9,819 nucleotides of DNA, taken from positions 1 through 9,819 of the forward strand of contig JAKBRR010000032.1 of assembly GCA_021845325.1 (NCBI GenBank). Direction: 5' to 3'. Shown here one piece after another: positions 6,162 through 9,819 of this stretch; the stretch's first letter is position 1; the number at the start of each line of letters is the position of its first letter. The DNA comes from Thermoplasmata archaeon. GTDB taxonomy: Archaea; Thermoplasmatota; Thermoplasmata; Thermoplasmatales; Thermoplasmataceae. A program made the position numbers and the translations under genes. The notes below the pieces were generated by a model. The model made no database searches, was not told the origin of the DNA, and was given only the letters and a program-made list of their open reading frames with translations.

Positions 6162-6170
6162 TATAATCGT
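6162..6170 (-). promoter_or_regulatory. TATA-like box for the COG1395 regulator
   Basis: The minus-strand sequence GATTATATC lies in the short gap after the M61 stop codon, about 29 nt before ATG 6137. It would give the regulator and its downstream partner their own near-leaderless transcript, besides any read-through from the M61 gene. Supported by spacing only. Confidence 0.4.
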
Positions 6171-6174
6171 TTCG

Positions 6175-7941
6175 CTATCCTTTTATGAGCTTTTCCTTGA
6201 ATTTCATCCGGTTCTCATCGCTCTCCGGATCGTTTATAACCTCATAGTTATCGTAGGGAGCTTTGGCAAGAGTTACTTCGAAATTCATCAATATACCAGA
6301 TCTGAATGCATGAATAATTGCTTTTTCACCAGGTTTCATTTCGATCAAGTTATCGACTTTTCTCGCTTTTATATCCGATCTGATATTTTTAAGAAATCTC
6401 TCTGAGAATCTGAATTTGTTAAGTGCAACTAATTCATCTCCAGGATAAATTCCTGCCTTCTGAGCTGGAGAATTCTCAATGACACCTTCAACATTTATTT
6501 TAGAATTATTTACACCACACACGATTCCTAAATATGCCTTTTCCTTTACCTCGTCATCCTCATTTTTGGCGTAGGACCTTACGATCTTAAAACCAATTCG
6601 CTTCAGTTCATTATCAAAATCAATGGGTTCTACACCACGTACATATTTAGAGAAGAATGGAGTGAAATCTAGCCCCGACACCTCATGAAGACTTGCAAGT
6701 AAATCCTTTTCCGTAAAACCCTTGCCATCTCTATTGTACTTTTCAAACAATAGCCGGAAAAGATCATCCAGGCTCTTCTGCCCGTTTGTGTGCTCAATTA
6801 TTCGTGCGTCGATCATGAACCCGAGAATTTCCCCCTTCAGGTAATATGATACATAGCTGTTTATATTGTTTGGAGATGGCCGATACAATTTTGTCCATGA
6901 ATCAAATGATGAATCTGACGCTGATTCATACTTGCTTCCCGGAAGAAATTCATAAAATCTTATATATTCCATAATGTGTTTAAAATATTCATCCTCCTTT
7001 ATGATACCAGTTCTGTAGAGATGAATCCATTCATAGAATGAAGTAATACCTTCTGAAACCCACAGCAGAGTGGTATAATTTTCCTCTTTGTAATTAAATG
7101 GCATCAGTTCTGTTGGCCTTATCCTTTTTACATTCCAAAGGTGGAAATATTCGTGTGATACGGTTGACAGAAATTCAATATATTTTTTTCTGGGTGAAAA
7201 CTGATATCTGTCAGTCTCAATAGTGGTTGAGTTAAGATGTTCGAGACCACCCCTCTGGTTGTCGAGAATGTGAATAATGAAAACATAACGCTTGTAGGGA
7301 AGGTTTCCAAACTGGGCCTTATAACTTTCAACAATCTTTTTTGTATCCTGAAGCAACTGGTCTGGATCTTCATTGCCTCTTCCATAGAGAGCTATCTCAT
7401 GCTCCTTTCCGTCCACAGAAAATGTCAGGGAGCGGTGTGTTCCTATTTCCATCGGGGAATCAACAAGTATATCATAATTGGTTGCCCTGTATTTGTTGTC
7501 ACCTGTTTTTTCCAGACCTGTGGATATTTTCCATTCTCCAAATGGTTTAACCATTAATTCCAGAGACTGATCCTTATACCCTTCAATGTACATGAACACA
7601 CTTGTACCGTTTAAATACCCATGTGTGGAATCCAGATGGCTAGTGTGAACACTTAATTCGCCAGCATAAACTTCATATGAAATAATGAAGTTCTTATAAT
7701 TTCCATTGAGTATTTTCCACGATGATTTGTCCTTTCTCTGAATATCAATAGGTTCGTTATCCTTACTCCTCGCCCTGAGCAGTCTAACGTGTCTGGCGAA
7801 GTCCAGGATATGATATGACCCTGGTGTCCATGACGGCATTGTGACAAGCACTGAGTCTTCAGAAACCCCTTCCACGTCCATTGTGACCTGGAAAAATCCA
7901 TTCTGAGGTTCCTTCATTTCAAGAATATAACTTAACTTCAT
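6175..7941 (-). CDS. M61-family metallopeptidase with PDZ domain (glycyl aminopeptidase type)
   Basis: A 588-residue zinc peptidase of family M61, a gluzincin; characterised bacterial relatives release N-terminal glycine or alanine. The N-terminal beta domain carries the PSWTPGSY signature (36-43) and ARHVRLLRA. The catalytic domain shows GGLEH, then HEYFH at 263-267 (zinc ligands His263 and His267, catalytic Glu264) followed by LWNVKRIRP, and the third ligand Glu297 in WVSEG. A PDZ domain spans roughly 467-560 (YLGIV, SPAQKAGIYPGDELVALN). No signal peptide or membrane segment is visible, so the enzyme is likely cytosolic and may process peptides. The ATG at 7941 has GGAAGG at 7946-7951, 4 nt before it. 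All catalytic residues are intact. Confidence 0.93.
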   Translation of the reverse strand: MKLSYILEMKEPQNGFFQVTMDVEGVSEDSVLVTMPSWTPGSYHILDFARHVRLLRARSKDNEPIDIQRKDKSSWKILNGNYKNFIISYEVYAGELSVHTSHLDSTHGYLNGTSVFMYIEGYKDQSLELMVKPFGEWKISTGLEKTGDNKYRATNYDILVDSPMEIGTHRSLTFSVDGKEHEIALYGRGNEDPDQLLQDTKKIVESYKAQFGNLPYKRYVFIIHILDNQRGGLEHLNSTTIETDRYQFSPRKKYIEFLSTVSHEYFHLWNVKRIRPTELMPFNYKEENYTTLLWVSEGITSFYEWIHLYRTGIIKEDEYFKHIMEYIRFYEFLPGSKYESASDSSFDSWTKLYRPSPNNINSYVSYYLKGEILGFMIDARIIEHTNGQKSLDDLFRLLFEKYNRDGKGFTEKDLLASLHEVSGLDFTPFFSKYVRGVEPIDFDNELKRIGFKIVRSYAKNEDDEVKEKAYLGIVCGVNNSKINVEGVIENSPAQKAGIYPGDELVALNKFRFSERFLKNIRSDIKARKVDNLIEMKPGEKAIIHAFRSGILMNFEVTLAKAPYDNYEVINDPESDENRMKFKEKLIKG

Positions 7942-7970
7942 TGAACCTTCCCATCTACAGATTTCCTTAC

Positions 7971-7978
7971 GATTTAAA
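7971..7978 (-). promoter_or_regulatory. TATA-like box for the M61 peptidase gene
   Basis: TTTAAATC on the minus strand, preceded by the A-rich BRE-like ATAAAA, is centred about 34 nt before the ATG at 7941. The predicted start site leaves a leader of about 8-10 nt, long enough to include most of the GGAAGG ribosome-binding site. It lies in the 97-base gap after hemB. Confidence 0.45.
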
Positions 7979-8038
7979 TTTTATCACTAAAATTTACTGG
8001 AACCTGTATGTGTTTATGCACCTTTAATTTTGCAGGCA

Positions 8039-9010
8039 TTAATCGCTTCTTTTTTTCCGTTCCTCTGCCATATGTTCAGTGAAATAGCTTATTACAATAT
8101 CTGCACCTGCTCTGAAGATGCTAAGCGTACTTTCTTCAATGACCGATTCATTAAGAAACTTTCTGTCAATTGCGTTCTTCAGCATCTGATATTCTCCACT
8201 TACGCTGTAAGCAACAAGCGGATGATCAAACCTTTCTCTTGCCTGTCTTATGATATCCAGATAGAAAAGTGCAGGTTTTATCATTATCATATCTGCACCT
8301 TCCTCCACATCCATTGTTATCTCTCTCATAGCTTCTCTTCCGTTTGCAGGATTCATCTGATAAGTTCTTCTATCACCAAATGACGGTGCCGATTTTGCGG
8401 CTTCCCTGAATGGACCGTACAAACTTGAACTGTATTTGGCACTGTATGCCATAACAGGAACATTTTCGAATCCGGATTTATCAAGATATTCCCGTATCTT
8501 TTTAACCTGACCGTCCATCATACCTGAAGGTGCTATTATGTCGGCCCCGCTCTGAGCCTGGGAGACCGCAATTCTTCCATAAGTATTCACTGTGAAATCG
8601 TTATCAACATAGTTTCCCTTCAGGATTCCACAGTGACCGTGACTGGTATATTCGCACATGCACAGATCTGTTATAACACCGATTCCTCTTTCCCTGAATA
8701 TTGGAACTGCTCTCTGGATGATCCCATCCTCATTGTAAGCCTCGCTCCCCTCTGCATCCTTTATCTTAGGTATCCCGAATAGAAGGACCCATTTTATCCC
8801 AAGTTCCTTTAAGTGAGCTGCATAAGCCTCGGCAGAATTCAATGAATGCTGATAAATACCTGACATTGATTCAATTTTCCTTTTATCGCTTAAAGATTCG
8901 TCTATGAATACTGGCATTACCATATGGCTTATGTCAATGGAAGTTTCTGAAACAAGTTCTCTCATATTCTCGTTTAAACGTAAACGCCTTAACCGCATGT
9001 TCGGATACAT
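8039..9010 (-). CDS. hemB: Porphobilinogen synthase (delta-aminolevulinate dehydratase)
   Basis: A 323-residue enzyme of normal family length that condenses two 5-aminolevulinate molecules into porphobilinogen, an early step of haem, sirohaem and cobalamin synthesis. The two Schiff-base lysines are present: Lys192 in YSAKYSSSLYGPFREA and Lys245 in MIMIKPA. A zinc-type active site is indicated by Cys117, Cys119 and Cys127 in LCMCEYTSHGHCG, unlike the magnesium-type variants that have Asp/Ala there. The N-terminus has the RRLR motif and the C-terminal lobe the AYSVSGEY motif. The ATG at 9010 is about 25 nt from a TATA-like box, consistent with a leaderless mRNA. No other hem genes are in the window. 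Confidence 0.96.
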   Translation of the reverse strand: MYPNMRLRRLRLNENMRELVSETSIDISHMVMPVFIDESLSDKRKIESMSGIYQHSLNSAEAYAAHLKELGIKWVLLFGIPKIKDAEGSEAYNEDGIIQRAVPIFRERGIGVITDLCMCEYTSHGHCGILKGNYVDNDFTVNTYGRIAVSQAQSGADIIAPSGMMDGQVKKIREYLDKSGFENVPVMAYSAKYSSSLYGPFREAAKSAPSFGDRRTYQMNPANGREAMREITMDVEEGADMIMIKPALFYLDIIRQARERFDHPLVAYSVSGEYQMLKNAIDRKFLNESVIEESTLSIFRAGADIVISYFTEHMAEERKKRSD

Positions 9011-9030
9011 AACATAGCAGTGAAAGCTGG

Positions 9031-9038
9031 AAATTAAG
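9031..9038 (-). promoter_or_regulatory. TATA-like box for hemB
   Basis: CTTAATTT on the minus strand, preceded by GGTAAAC, is centred about 24-25 nt before the hemB ATG. This is the leaderless spacing, and it lies in the 54-base gap after the upstream gene, so hemB probably has its own promoter. Confidence 0.45.
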
Positions 9039-9064
9039 GTTTACCACACTGAAATGAAAACCGG

Positions 9065-9819
9065 TTAATTTATCTCTGTCAGTTTGATGATTGGCCACCC
9101 TTCCTTGTCCTTTTCAATATTCATTACAAAAAGTTTGTTTGTACCTGAGGAAACCAGAATAGATCCTGACACTTCAGAAAAGTGTATGGTGAGTCCGGAA
9201 TAATGACTTAATTTCTCATAATATTCATTATCAGCCACTATGACAACTATACCAGTAATTCTAATTTCATTAATTATATTGATAAGCTCTCCTATGAAAT
9301 TTGGTCCATATGTAAATGATAGAAAATCTGTTGAAAAAATGTATATGTTAGGCCTTACCGAGGAAGACATGAAAAAATCTATGACCTCGTTCGGGAAATC
9401 GGCAAACATACTCTTACCCTCCAGATTGATAACATATGGATTTGAACGTTTTGTCCTTTCAGCAGTGATGTAATGTTTCAATAAATCTGATTCCACCACT
9501 GAGACGAGCATCCTGGATGTTTCATAGCTGCTGGAAGTAACATCTATAACACCCCTGCCCTCAGATATAGTTTGTTTTATGAGATTGTTTTTGAAAAGAT
9601 TTACTGCATTATCCATAATCTCAGATATATTTTTCCTGTGTAAAATAACAACTGTTCCCAGAGGTACTTCATCTGCTTTTCCACCTGTTAGTGGTGTAAA
9701 TTCCTTGTTTCCCAAAGGTACTTCATACTGCTTGATTTGCTTTATTTCCTGTTTTTTCAGTATCTTCTTTGGATACTCAAATTCAGGTTGCGGGAAAACG
9801 TTGAACCTCCCATCTTTTA
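9065..9819 (-). CDS. KaiC/RAD55-like RecA-fold protein lacking a P-loop, 5' end cut by the window edge
   Basis: The frame is open from the right edge to a TAA at 9065-9067, giving at least 250 residues with the N-terminus missing. A TTG at 9715 could start a 216-residue version, but the coding frame continues beyond it in a lysine-rich stretch, so I treat the gene as 5'-partial. The layout follows a KaiC/RAD55 domain: PLTGG, then VPLGTVVIL, which in the family leads into the Walker A loop GxxGxGKT. Here that loop reads HRKNISEI, without glycines or the lysine. A Walker B-like strand follows (IYIFSTDFLSF), then a helix and GIVVIVADNE, and the end IIKLTEIN resembles the family C-terminus. It may be an ATP-independent or regulatory partner, or the second domain of a two-domain protein. 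The exact family is uncertain. Confidence 0.72.
   Translation of the reverse strand, partial: KDGRFNVFPQPEFEYPKKILKKQEIKQIKQYEVPLGNKEFTPLTGGKADEVPLGTVVILHRKNISEIMDNAVNLFKNNLIKQTISEGRGVIDVTSSSYETSRMLVSVVESDLLKHYITAERTKRSNPYVINLEGKSMFADFPNEVIDFFMSSSVRPNIYIFSTDFLSFTYGPNFIGELINIINEIRITGIVVIVADNEYYEKLSHYSGLTIHFSEVSGSILVSSGTNKLFVMNIEKDKEGWPIIKLTEIN

Noticed and set aside
7237..7557. Overlapping plus-strand frames opposite the M61 gene
   Set aside because: Antisense shadows of a well-supported peptidase, with cysteine-rich, low-complexity compositions and no family resemblance.
8030..8383. 117-codon plus-strand frame opposite the 3' end of hemB
   Set aside because: It mirrors the conserved hemB coding sequence, and its translation is rich in Cys, His and Phe in the manner of antisense frames.
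1..9819. CRISPR array, intact insertion sequence, toxin-antitoxin or defence system
   Set aside because: No regularly spaced repeats, no complete transposase and no defence-type gene cluster can be seen; the genes are mostly housekeeping.

Overview
The window looks like a chromosomal housekeeping segment of an archaeon, most likely in the Thermoplasmatales or a close relative (Thermoplasma / Ferroplasma / Cuniculiplasma type). This rests on the gene content: an archaeal NurA-like nuclease, a COG1395-type HTH regulator, ThpR, an archaeal RlmE/FtsJ, a HemB with a zinc-type cysteine cluster and a KaiC/RAD55-like protein. It also rests on moderate-to-low GC with dense AT-rich A/T-box promoters placed about 25 nt before start codons (leaderless mRNA). 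The taxonomic call is an inference; there is no rRNA here.

Layout. Positions 1-2099 (minus strand) hold a membrane site-2-type M50 metalloprotease and, downstream of it, a nurA-like gene that runs off the left edge. Positions 2100-2744 are a 645-base gap without a confident gene. It contains a GC-rich, hairpin-forming stretch in front of the protease, a possible shared TATA box, a 31-codon candidate ORF and a weak transposase-like remnant. Positions 2745-4550 hold a small plus-strand gene of unknown function, thpR (minus), and a gcvH-rlmE plus-strand pair. thpR and gcvH diverge from a single symmetric TATATATA that sits about 25 nt from both start codons. Positions 4543-7941 (minus) hold an M61 peptidase with a C-terminal PDZ domain, a COG1395 regulator, and a small protein, possibly TraB/PrgY-like, overlapping the regulator by 4 bases. 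Positions 8039-9819 (minus) hold hemB and, upstream of it, a 5'-truncated KaiC/RAD55-like protein whose Walker A loop is degenerate.

The genes do not form one pathway. They cover protein quality control (M50, M61), RNA processing (ThpR, RlmE), lipoate-dependent glycine cleavage (GcvH), haem synthesis (HemB), DNA end processing (NurA-like) and regulation (COG1395, KaiC-like). The tightest functional units are gcvH-rlmE (zero spacer) and the regulator plus TraB-like pair (ATGA overlap). I see no CRISPR array, tRNA, rRNA, intact insertion sequence or recognisable defence system. The most interesting leads are the structured leader/ncRNA candidate at 2119-2260, the shared symmetric promoter at 3558-3565, the KaiC-like protein without a P-loop, and the TraB-like protein that lacks the family's histidines.
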